Made by a program: the position numbers and the translations under genes
Source of the DNA: Nephromyces sp. MM_2019
Lineage: Eukaryota; Apicomplexa; Aconoidasida; Nephromycida
DNA length: 64,000 nt
Reading direction: 5' to 3'
NCBI GenBank assembly: GCA_015657535.1
Contig: JADHZB010002110.1
Span: 1-64,000 of the forward strand
Notes under the pieces: generated by a model
Seen by the model: the letters and a program-made list of their open reading frames with translations, nothing else
Told to the model about the DNA's origin: nothing
Databases searched by the model: none
Shown: positions 23,601 to 33,036 of the stretch, piece after piece
Numbering within the stretch: the stretch's first letter is position 1
Layout of the letters: the number at the start of each line of letters is the position of its first letter

Positions 23601-25514
23601 AGAGTCTTTTTTAATCGCTATAATTCAGCGCTTTTCTGAAAATTTAGAGGCAAAAGAAAAACAACTACTTTCCGCTAAAAGCCAGGATTTCAAATTTTTA
23701 GTACAAGCAGAACTTTTAGAAATTTCCAACGAATTTGCCGGAGTACTTTTGCAGTACGATTTTGCCGAATATTCTAAATTTTGGCGTTTTTCACCCGTAA
23801 ATACCGATGCTCCTTTAGTAAGCAACTTATTGTGATACCAGAAACTTTTCTTTTGAGTTAATTAAATTAGGAACAACTTTTATAAGAAAAAATCAACTAA
23901 AAAAGAACTGCATAAAACGTACGTAAAATAATAAATTTGAAAGCACAAAATTTAGCAAATATTAGGCATAGCTTTGAAAAATACGTCTAAAGTTAACCAT
24001 TTTCTTGGGTATTTAGAATGAGGCTTACTTGAAACTTATACCAGTGGGAACACTTTATAAAAAAATTTTTGAAAAAAATTTCTTGTGTTGAGAAGCAGCC
24101 GAAGAGTACCAAAATCATAAAGTACACTTTTGAGCCGATTATGCTTAAAGCAATCAATTAAGCTTTATCACACTGTGCTTCTTTGGGAAATTATATATGC
24201 CCTTTATGCAATATAATTTCAGGTTTATAAAGCAATAATGAACCTTTTTTTGCTTTGATAGTTATTACATACATATCAAGCTTCTGAACGCTAAAAACAT
24301 GCAGGTCTGTGGCAAATGCGGAATAGCAATGATATTTGGAAAATCCCTTTATTTTTTTAACAATCACAAGGAAGTACAAAAATTTAAAAAAAACGCCCTT
24401 GAGTATCTATCAATGCCCGATGCCTCCCCAATTACAGTTCCTTTAAATTGCTTGATTGAAAGGACAAATGAAAACACGCTTGCCTCCTTTGAAAATGAAT
24501 TAAGCAGCCAATTTGGACTAGATGGCTTCCATTTCGGGACAAAAATATTAAAACCTTCTAACTACAGGTAGGGGCAAAACTTAGCAGTAAAAAATAGCTT
24601 TTAAAGTATAGCTGAAGTTCCCCAAAATACCTGCCTGAAAATTTTGCAGTGTACAATCGTATAAAGTCGTTTATTACTATGCTAAATTTATCAATTTTTG
24701 CCATGTGCCTTTGATATAGAAAATTTAGAGGTGGAAAAAGCTGTTTTTACATTTACTAGGAATGCTTTTGTTCTAAAGATTTACTATTGAAATATATCAA
24801 AAGGATTTGTAGTTTTAAAGATTGGGTAAAAAAGCCACAAGTTCATATCATGCTCGCCATGGTTACGCTGCCATTTTTATTGTTTACGGCTACCTTTTTT
24901 ATCTTCTAATTTTAGATGCAAAGCTTGGTAGAAATTCAAAGCTAAATAACCGAGTTGATAAACTTTAACATTTGGTGGTAATATTATGGCGGCCTAAAGA
25001 TGCTTTCAAGCGAATAAGCAACCCATTAAAAATTGCTTATTCGCCCCATATTATTTCTATAAAACAAACAAACTTTACAATTCAGAAGCATCAAAATTTG
25101 ATAAATTAAAAATTCAATTAGAAATAGAAAACAGACATATTTTGGTCATAGTTTTAACACAATATCATAACAGGGATACTGTTTGAAAGAGTGGCAAAAT
25201 TTGCTACTAGGCTCAGTTAGGTTACTTTAATATTTATTGTAAGTTATACCCAAAGAACAACACTATTTATACGCTTTTTGCGCTAAAATCACAGCCATAT
25301 TTCTGTCCCAATTGATGTTCTCTACAGCGGTGATACTCCGGATATAAGTGCTAACAAGGATTTACTTGAGGGGTGGATGAGCAAGGCTTTCCACTTCAAA
25401 AATGGATGGATTTTGTCATATTTTTCTAAAGACTTTAATGAAGTTAAGACCCAGCTAGATTTCCTAGCTGATCGAGCCCTCTTACCAGGAAACTATCTTC
25501 ATATACAGCTAAAA
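11616..25514 (+). CDS. Giant adenylate-kinase-9-like protein with degenerate kinase modules (both ends unresolved)
   Basis: Thirty exons were read: 11616-11760, 11996-12156, 12487-12681, 12744-12929, 13283-13343, 13739-13964, 14070-14149, 14540-14627, 14697-14766, 14859-14935, 15020-15146, 15251-15374, 15550-15826, 15952-16123, 16629-16790, 16980-17733 (or 17768), 18172-18773, 18944-19559, 19630-19889, 19971-20016, 20137-20257, 20379-20424, 20670-21338, 21638-21820, 22086-22141, 22337-22404, 22463-22668, 23629-23817, 24305-24567, 25295-25514. Phases agree throughout if the shorter 17733 end is used. About 2,150 residues result, near the size I recall for human AK9 (about 1,900). The N-terminal half has DPEVIEALKKWWSFL and LFQLADVWSPTINPKYYSNL, a helical pattern I associate with axonemal proteins but cannot name. 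A Lys/Asn/Glu/Ser-rich linker follows, then three adenylate-kinase-like blocks listed separately. None keeps an intact P-loop, so catalysis is doubtful. Family members act in ciliary nucleotide metabolism; that role is inferred. Start and stop codons were not found. Confidence 0.65.
14149..14540 (+). other. GC-AG intron in the adenylate-kinase-like gene
   Basis: The exon ending at 14149 is followed by gcaagc, not GT, and the next exon begins at 14540 after ttttttggcag. Joining them keeps phase 1 and an open frame (...SSKQ-G-LIEIGHWEAEID). The exonic CAAG before GCAAGC fits the stringent context usual for GC donors. No GT donor in this exon gives the right phase. Confidence 0.7.
16629..18773 (+). 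other. Low-complexity Lys/Asn/Glu/Ser-rich linker of the giant gene
   Basis: The exons 16629-16790, 16980-17733/17768 and 18172-18773 encode about 500 residues dominated by Lys, Asn, Glu, Ser and Thr, with no hydrophobic core (for example DNKNEENTQNSQHQIISYPE). This looks like a disordered linker between the N-terminal half and the kinase-like half. The A+T-rich base composition of this part of the window would favour Lys and Asn codons. The join between the second and third exon is ambiguous: the better donor (CAG|gtatat at 17768) is out of phase, the weaker one (AACA|gtaaag at 17733) is in phase. Confidence 0.7.
19480..20016 (+). other. Adenylate-kinase-like block A (degenerate)
   Basis: The protein reads LLGVFFLIAPANSC, exon join, RNETAQMLAEQLNFLCL: a beta strand, the P-loop position and helix 1 of an adenylate kinase fold, but APANSCRNET replaces G-x-P-G-x-G-K-T/S. 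About 80 residues later IKIDGIVIVVPNRPSAEEA sits where adenylate kinases have D-G-F-I-L-D-G-F-P-R-t-x-x-Q-A. The Asp-Gly is kept and the second Asp-Gly and Arg are lost. The order and spacing are those of the family. Confidence 0.55.
21232..22141 (+). other. Adenylate-kinase-like block B (degenerate)
   Basis: SIKILFCGSSIHLPILAKEF followed by AKNLGLRYSKLE has the strand, P-loop position, helix and second strand (y-l-x-l-E) of an adenylate kinase. GSSIHLPIL replaces the Lys-containing loop. The next exon continues with SILSTDAYLTNEIRKKN and MGHVFLAKGKSLSQLYKLME, comparable to the lid and nucleotide-binding helices, and then FDWIFFVE at the D-G-x-x-L-D-G-F-P position. No intact catalytic motif is present. 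Confidence 0.5.
21486..21505. repeat. (AC)n microsatellite
   Basis: A short uninterrupted AC dinucleotide run of about 20 bases lies in the intron between exons 20670-21338 and 21638-21820 of the giant gene. Confidence 0.95.
23629..25514 (+). other. CPV-type connector plus adenylate-kinase-like block C
   Basis: The exon 23629-23817 ends YSKFWRFSPVNTDAPL and is joined in phase to VCGKCGIAMIFGKSLYFF then NNHKEVQKFKKNALEYL (24305-24567). This is the pattern of the connector in multi-domain ciliary adenylate kinases: W-x-x-C-P-V, then a tyrosine/phenylalanine strand, then a 'KF-x-x-N-P-x-x-Y' helix. Exon 25295-25514 gives FHFKNGWILSYFSKDFNEVK and ALLPGNYLHIQLK, aligned with 'GWVLDGFPRTxxQ ... 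PDxVIxL'. The DGFP Asp and Arg are lost. This connector is the strongest evidence for the AK9-like assignment. Confidence 0.55.
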
Positions 25515-26970
25515 GTAAACCTTGACTTTAATGTTAAGAAAAAAAAGCACCAGTATAAGCAAAAATTAGAACTTCGATTTTTAAGAAAATTTTGCTAGGG
25601 TTAGTGCTAGTAAAGGTAGATGGAAGGCTAGAAAAATTTTACTCAATGTGTTGCGTCAAGCAAAGGAAAATATTAACATAGCTCAATTGCAAGGCTGCAT
25701 CTGCGTGACCTCAAAAATGCTATGCATTTTTTTTCCCCTATACATAAATATAAAAATAAGGCTCACAAAGCGATACTGAATTCCTCCTTTAAAGATTTTT
25801 TTTTCTGCTTTTGAAAACTTTGTAGTTTAGAAAATCAAATACAAATACTAATCTATTTTGCGTATTTATTACTTTGATTTCTGCACCAAAATTAGTGAAA
25901 AATTGGAGTATACGGCTATTATGTGACAACGCAGCCAATAATACCAGTTGCTTCATCTTTTAAAAACAGAATACTCCAGTTGCTCGATTCTATGGTATTA
26001 AACATTAGTTTATTGCATACCCCCATAAAATTTCGAAAAATCAGGAGGAAAAAGTCGGTGAAGAGGTATCCAAAGGCACCAATGCACAATTTACGCGCAG
26101 TAAGTTATAAACTCACAAAAAAAAGCATGAAATAATTTCGTTAGTATATATTGGCATTAAAATTATATATAGCTTTCCTTGAAAACTTTTTGCAATGCAG
26201 AAAATTTGTGCAAATGTCTCAGCGAGATATTTTTCGCGTCACTGAGACACTGTGAATGGCATCAAACATGCTGCATACGATACATTCCAACGAGAAAATA
26301 CGTAGATTTACACCTAACAGCACAAAATTTATCAATGAATTAAAAATACAGCTGTCAGGAATACCAATTTTGTGGAGTCTGTAAATAATGGACCCGATGA
26401 AAATTCTATATACAAGTTGAGAATACAGCAAAACTTTATGCAAAGGTAGCAATATCACAAGGGATTATTTTTCAGTCTCTAAATATATTGTTTGGACCTT
26501 TATTTTAATTGCAATCACTAAGGTTACTTGCTCAACCCTATTGTTGAAAAGCTTAAGATAAAAGTTTTTACCTTCGATGATACAATATGATGAGCTTTAT
26601 GAGTTGTAAGCTGAGCTAAGGTCTTAGCAAAGATAATTAAATTCATTTTATACACAAAATTAGTTTCTCATGCAGGTTAGCACTAAGGAAAAAAGTGAGT
26701 CTCAACAACCTTAGAGACCTGCAGAAAATTGCAAGGGTATGAGGATAGTTGGAACCTGCTTTTAAGTTAATAGTTTCATAGTCATATGATAGTTAACCTT
26801 TCTACGTGAATTTTGCGACCAGTTTGGAAAGCAGGGATGCCACTTAAATTATAAGACGCTCAATAATTCAAACTTCATATATGGCACAGTACGCTAGTTT
26901 TCACGCCGCTGTACAGTGCTAGGCTATTCGTTACCGAAAAAGTACTGCCATTCCAACGTTACTTACAGAA
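25515..26970 (+). other. 3' region of the giant gene and intergenic space; one further candidate exon
   Basis: A coding-like stretch at about 25909-26099 (YGYYVTTQPIIPVASSFKNR, later KFRKIRRKKSVKRYPK) ends at a good donor, GCA|gtaagt. It could be another exon of the giant gene, but its start phase does not match the exon ending at 25514, so an intervening exon would be needed. From about 26140 to 26970 no exon, RNA gene or repeat was recognised. Confidence 0.35.
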
Positions 26971-29756
26971 ATGGATTCAGATGCAGCAAGAGTGGCATCG
27001 TATCCTGCAGTCCAAAGATTACAAGCAGTTTTCGGCGTCAAAGACAAGCTTCATCACCTCTTACGGGTGCACGAAGCTTCAACAAAAACATTATTCGAAG
27101 GAATTTCGAACTTATTGTCCAGTGAGTTGGAAATTAAAGGTAATTGTATGAATGTCATGCGTCAAAGTAAATCCTACATCCGAATATGCTAACAACTAAA
27201 ATGTCCCAAATATGCGCTGCTTCCAGCTGCATGACATAATCTCAGCAGAGTAAGCCGTTACAATGCTAGACTGTTTTTCCTTTAATAAAAGATCTATTAA
27301 GTCAGGCTTGTTAACGCATCTTTGTGGTGTAGGGAGATATCCTGGATTGCAGGAACAACAATGAAGCAATCATCTCTTTTGCTGGAGAAGATTACTGTTT
27401 CAGCTCAAGAAGATATCTTGAGGTAAAAAAAGGAATGCACGTTATGCATTTGAAGCTGCGAAGTACAACGTACATTTACGTGATTCACAAAGTTTTATGA
27501 AATCTAACGATTCGGTATAAATTGTTTTTTATTAACTTAGAATGAGGTAAGCGTTGCCATTAGACTTCTTTATATAGATATGAGCTTGGGCAAGCAGCAG
27601 ACACAGCTTAAAGAACTGAAAGTGGTTATAAAAGTTTTTAACGGCTATTTATCTCATTGTACCGCTCGTGAAAATATGGAAATAGGACAACGGTAGTTTT
27701 CTGCGTTGAGAACACCAATAAGGTACAAGTCGTATATTTAGATCCGATTGAAATAGGCAGTTAGAGATGCAGCAGTTCAATAAAAAATCGAATTATCGCT
27801 CTATCCGCAGAGATAAAAGCACAGGCTGCTAAATAAATACATTTAAGTTAAGAAATCAGAACAACACTGTTGTAAATAAAAAGCTTAATTTTTTGCTGAA
27901 CGGATTGCAAGGAAAGCCTATAATTTCTGCTAAAACTGAGACTACTGGAGTGAAAAGATTTCATTAATCTCTTGCATTGCCCATTCTTCAGCTCTTCACA
28001 AAAACACCAGAAAAGTTTTTAAACCAACGCTTCATATTTGGCGGGAAAAAAGAATTAACCCCATTAAGCCCGCTGCTTTTGAACTCTCTTTACTCTAACC
28101 AAGGACTCGTCATAGACTCAGCAAATAGTGGTAAGTATTAATTCCTCAAATTAAGCTGGAAAAAACAACGTATAAACATTTGAGTAGTGAAATCTGTTTT
28201 AACGGATGGCTTGTGTCTTAACCAAAGATACCACGGGCATTGAATTTCTAACAATAGCACATACTTTTTACATATGTATATTGCTTACTTCAAAGTAGTT
28301 AGTTTCCACCAGTTTCTCAAACCATGGCCAATAAACTTAAAATATTTCCCAGATAAAAAGGGATAAATCACGGCAAAAAAGTAAAACCTGCGTAGAGAGA
28401 GCGGACGCCACAATCTTCCAAGCCAATCAGCTATCGTGGTGCATACCCTTTTTCATTGCTGCCTCCGTATATACTCTAATATCTTATGGTACTATAGGCT
28501 GCTGGAAGGATTTCTACTATGGAACCTTTGACGGGGATATCTACAAGTTTAAAAATAATCACTACCTTGAAAAATTCCTCGGAGTCCCTGTTTCACACTC
28601 TCATAAAGAGGATAAACTCATTAAGGCTGCATCTACTGTTGAAAAAGGACTTGAGGGTACCAGCGAAAAATCAATTATAGCAATCTTGGTAAGTGATAGT
28701 CTTTTTCTCGTTGGCTAAACGGCGTAGTGGGCATATTTGCTAATTTAGACACTGATGACACTCATCAACCATGTGAATTGCTATTTGCATGTGCTTATAG
28801 GAAGCTTTCTCAAGCGGAGAGGAGAAGAGCTTCACAAGCCTCTCAATAGTCATTACGGTGTGCCTAGCAGAGTTGGCGGACATGCGCTTAACTTTTCCCG
28901 GTAAAAGCTCAAGGTGGAGTTCCACTATTTTCGTTGGACTTTTTCTCAAGCATTTCAACCCTAATCGAAGGACAAATGAGGCAGACGCTTATGAAAAAAT
29001 ATTGTGCGAATTTCTGAGTTGTAAGCGATGTAATTTTTGCTGAACCTTTCTAGGAATGTGTCATAAAAAGCTGCAATCAAATTGAGTTATAAAAAAGAGA
29101 TCGCTGATTCCCAAAAAAAAAAGAAATAGATCCTTAAAGAGCAACTAAAAAGAATTAAGCACTTGTACAAATGCGTTTCATTGGTGTCTCTTGCGTAGTA
29201 ACGAATTGGATGCTACAATCATTAAGGCAAAGCTTTCAATTAATTGAAAATGAAAATTATCGAAAAATTCCTTAAGCTTTATTATATTAGATACTTTGAA
29301 AAATTGCAATAGCCAATGGATAGAGTAGAAGTAAGTAAAGCTGAGCATATCGTAGCTCAAAGTCCACATAAAGGTTTGGTTTTGTTTCTTCTAAGAGTTG
29401 TACTCCGTTGAAACAAAACTCTAAGATTTACAAATAAACAATGTACCACGTCCGATAGTAACTTTCTTTCGATATCATATTCATACAGGTTGCCAAAGTT
29501 GATGTCTCACACTATGATTCCGGAAAAAAAAAACTTATCCCTTGCGCAGCGAGCAAAGTTTGTGCCACCTCACTCCCTATTACTAACCGATGCCCTAGCA
29601 CGATGGAAGATTTTCACATCAGGCATAGCAAAATTTGCCTCGTTTATTTGCATACAAAAAAATTCGAATAGTAATAATAAAAACAGCGATAAAAATGAAA
29701 CCTCGAAATTCCTCTGGCCTTACGTCCCACAAAACTTCGCAAAGGCTTTCGGATAG
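26971..29756 (+). CDS. Unidentified multi-exon protein, about 400 residues
   Basis: Exons read: 26971-27139 (starting MDSDAARVASYPAVQRLQAV), 27353-27422, 27564-27692, 27860-27949, 27992-28130, 28498-28688, 28801-29020 and a last exon from about 29488. Phases agree within 26971-27692 and within 27860-29020. The join 27692/27860 needs one more small exon. The N-terminal third is helical and probably coiled coil (FGVKDKLHHLLRVHEASTKT, SSLLLEKITVSAQEDILR). The middle has TPEKFLNQRFIFGGKKEL and GCWKDFYYGTFDGDIYKFKN, a mixed fold. No signal peptide or convincing membrane segment is present. The last exon can be read in two frames: one ends at TAG 29754-29756 through an Asn/Ser-rich stretch, the other gives KVDVSHYDSGKKKLIP and stops near 29672. 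I do not recognise the family. A 5' untranslated exon boundary is possible because the ATG sits just after acttacag. Confidence 0.55.
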
Positions 29757-32617
29757 CAGCTGAAAATATTCTATGCTAACTAGCCAGCATAATGCCATGC
29801 TAGTATAGAGGTGTTGAGCAAATGGTACTGAGTTACAACCTAGCAAAGTAGCGGTAATCCAAGTGAAAATCCGTATTTTCAAACTTTTTTGTATAGTTGA
29901 TAATTGTGCACAAAAGTGGATAATGAAATGAACTGTGAAGGATTAAAAGTCAAGCAAGTTAAAGAATGCCATATTCGGGAACCCAAAACCATAGTGGCTT
30001 GCTATATTGACTAAGCTAACAGGAGCCATATTAGAGCTTTAAAAAAATTAATAATTCAAGAGCGTGAAAATAATCTCCCTTTGCTCTTTGCAAGATTTCG
30101 TTTATACGAAGCATAAAAAAAATGTTCAGTTAGTAAGAAAAACTTTAAGGAAGCTGAAAGCCTCTAAGGAAGCTAAAAGGCTTCCAGGTTTTAGTACCAG
30201 CAATTACTTCTAAATAAGCCAATATTTCATCCCTATGGTATGGCAGACACGCGTAACAAGCGAGAGAAATTTTTTGAGCTGAAGCACTTATAAGAAGATT
30301 CTATACTTGTCTCACTTAAGTAAAAAAAAGCACATATAGCTCTAGAGAGCAGTGCTATGCAGGCTGCTTAAGTTTAACGTCTGCTGCCCCAACATTAGCC
30401 TTACCAAATCCCGAAAAAATATAGCAGTCAGGCGAGTTTATGGTGGGGCGCAGAGAAGCCTGTAGTTATTCCAGGAGGCTAGCGTCAAAAATGCTTCCTC
30501 TTTTTTTTTCCCGAGCATTGGGTAAACTCAAAATTAGCACCCAACCCTTTTTATAATGACTAAGCGCCATCAAAGGCCTATAATATCTTTAGCGACATTG
30601 GTATCCCAATATTTCGTGCTACAAGTAACTCTTAAGAGAGCTCTGTCCATAAACTTACTCAACAAGCTTGGCAGTTCCAGTCTACTTCCTGTGTGCTGAG
30701 CGATGCAGGATTCGCATACGAAGCCTGCTTACATAGTAGGTGGATCCAGATATGAGTCCATACTCAGCTATCAGGATGCACTTATGATATAAGCAATTTC
30801 AGGAAGAATCTTTCGCCAGTTTCAGTATCCATCGCATTCTCTGTAACATATACAAAGCAATATCCTCTCATGTAATCATTTGATTTATTGCATTGCGTCA
30901 GTTATCTTTCGTGGGTTACAATGCAGTAACGCAGGCCAGCCCAATCTGGTTTATCACTGTTGTGGATGAGAAAGAATTCACTACATTGAATCAAGGGTCA
31001 TCCCCAGCTTGTTTGTTCATCCTTTGAAAAATTATCATATTGGCTCTTTCTCAGTCATTCTTAGGAAAATTAACTTAATGATAACCATTGGAGGTTAGGC
31101 TCAATGGAAAGCGCTTAACTAAGGGATTTCCAGCACCGTTTATTTTAGTTAAGGATCCACGTGGAAAATCTCAGCGATGTAGGAAAAGGCTATTGGCACT
31201 TAGGTACCAAAGGAAAGCGAAGTTGTTGTTTCACCAAATGCAGCACCTATTTGTCGATATTATAATTTCTAAATATATTATTTCACGATTATCAATTAGT
31301 TATTCATACATAATCAGTGGAGGTTATTTATTATATTATATTTCAATTATGGAGGCGTGGGTAAAACAGTTATAGGAGGAGCTGGTATAGTTACAACTAT
31401 GGATTTTATTGCATGCCTTTCGAGAAAACACGGTCGGTGTTAAATTACTGTGGGTTGGTGGCAAGCTTGAAGCAGAAAGTAAAATCAAGGAAAAAAGACG
31501 AGTAAGTGGAGAAAAAGCGACGATACGGAACCGCGGGATGGTATGCATAAACAACTAAGGTGGTACAGCAAAAACATGAAAAGTGAAAAATAACGCCAGC
31601 AGCAAGTTAAGGAACAGAAATAGAACGCAGATCAAAGCGACAGCCGCAAGCGTTAAAAATCAGGTCAACACACATCGAAGATGTTCCAATGGTAGATGAT
31701 CTGGGCTGTTAACGCGCATCGGACTCTGAGTTGTATAGTTTCCGGTCACCGGCAGAAAAAAATGCTCGTATGCTATGTGCCACGTCACCATGGTACCTCC
31801 TGATCAGTATTCCTCATGCAGCAGAGCAGCCGATTTAGAAAGAGAAGGCGTCAGCTCGACAGTTTACGTGAAGTCAATAAAAAAACTGTCGCTAATGATT
31901 CAACTTGAAGCTACTTGAATTTAGTCACGTGAAGTTATACCTAGCTTTAGATTTCATTATTTCGTCAGATTTAGGACTGACTCTAGCACGGGGACAGCTA
32001 AATCCAAAAGCTAGCGGCGAGCCATGCACATAACCTTATGCTGAGTTTTCCCTCACCTCGAGTTTTTTGATTTCTTCTAAAAAGAAGATCTAAACAGTGA
32101 TGAAAAATTCAGTGCCTTTAAAATCAGTTAAGGCGAAGTGCCGCCATGCCGCAAATCTGGACTTTCATCATTCTCCTTGTGATGCCTCTGAACTGCATAC
32201 GGACAGCTCATTGTGGTAACTGGTGAAGTAGCAAGTGGTAGTGCATTGGCCAGCGCACGGTTACAGAAAATGCTTTACTTTAAGGACTGGTAGCAGGACA
32301 TTTGCCGCTGTAGTTGCTCAACCTCATCTCTATGCCAATATTAGCGATAATCTCTAAGAAAAGTGGACTACAAATTGTAATCATGTTGACAAGAACATGC
32401 CGCATTAGTAATGGGTCCATAGACTCGCGAAAAGTTCACGCGCTGCACGCCGAAAGCAGCTTCTTCAAACGTATGGTAGTGTTGAGAAATGTACTGCCGG
32501 AAATGTATTTTTTAGCAGCTTTCTTGGGGCATTTGGTCTGCTCAATTAATGTTGACTGGGTAATTTCTGGCGCCAGCCAATACCGTGTAATTCTAGCTTG
32601 ATTTTCTGCCTTGGAGC
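29757..32617. other. Intergenic; nothing recognised
   Basis: Both strands were read for conserved motifs and splice-framed exons. Only short open frames without family resemblance are present, for example 31088-31375 on the plus strand. No RNA gene or clear repeat was seen. Confidence 0.5.
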
Positions 32618-33036
32618 GTGGTCAGCTTCACGGCTTACAAAAATTCTAATCTGGTGCTCGATGGTGCCGCATCCCTCCGTCTTTGTAGTGATTTGGCAAT
32701 GCTGCTGAAGTTTAATATAGTCATATATATAGCTAATCCCATTGAGGCTATTCCGCTCGAATGTTCTTTGAATGTTTTTCTTATTCTGATACTGCTTCTG
32801 AACCTTACTCCTATAGCATATTCCGTGATTTTTTCTTGTTCTGGTGCTGTTTCTGAACCTTCCTCCTACAGCAGATCATATCGTGGTCGCTTGATTTCCC
32901 TACGCTACTTCTGTGCACCGCCTAGCATCAACTAGTCTTGTACACTAAGTGCCCAGGACATGACGACCAGTGGTGTTCACCCGGGTACCGCCATTGCATT
33001 GGCTACGATCGCGTTACTCATTTTGGCTAGTATCAG
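32618..33036 (+). pseudogene. Possible decayed CDK-like protein kinase fragment
   Basis: Three colinear blocks in one plus-strand frame resemble kinase subdomains VIb-VII, VIII and IX. At 32618-32703 YKNSNLVLDGAASLRLC then SDLAM resembles 'LKPSNLLLDGxGxLKLCDFGLA', with the catalytic HRD and the DFG Gly lost. At 32872-32935, directly after an acceptor-like cctcctacag, YRGRLISLRYFCAPPSI resembles 'YTxxVVTLWYRAPExL' of CDKs. After an in-frame TAG (32933-32935), 32984-33036 gives TAIALATIALLILAS, resembling 'TAIDxWSxGCILAE'. All catalytic residues checked are altered, hence a pseudogene call. The stretch between the first two blocks is longer than in a kinase and may be an intron or insertion. 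It also contains an imperfect direct duplication offset by 55 bases (32784-32822 and 32839-32877). The resemblance could be chance. Confidence 0.33.

Noticed and set aside
28360..28500. Hydrophobic frame SWCIPFFIAASVYTLISYGT upstream of an exon
   Set aside because: It would need an intron-retaining model; the acceptor at 28496-28497 gives a phase-consistent join without it.
31351..31368. Plus-strand GGVGKT, a Walker A-like motif
   Set aside because: It sits in a short frame that stops about 30 codons later, with no second motif and no splice support; chance is likely.
32540..32600. Minus-strand RYWLAPEI, resembling a kinase subdomain VIII
   Set aside because: It lies on the opposite strand to the three colinear kinase-like blocks, with no neighbouring kinase motif on its own strand.
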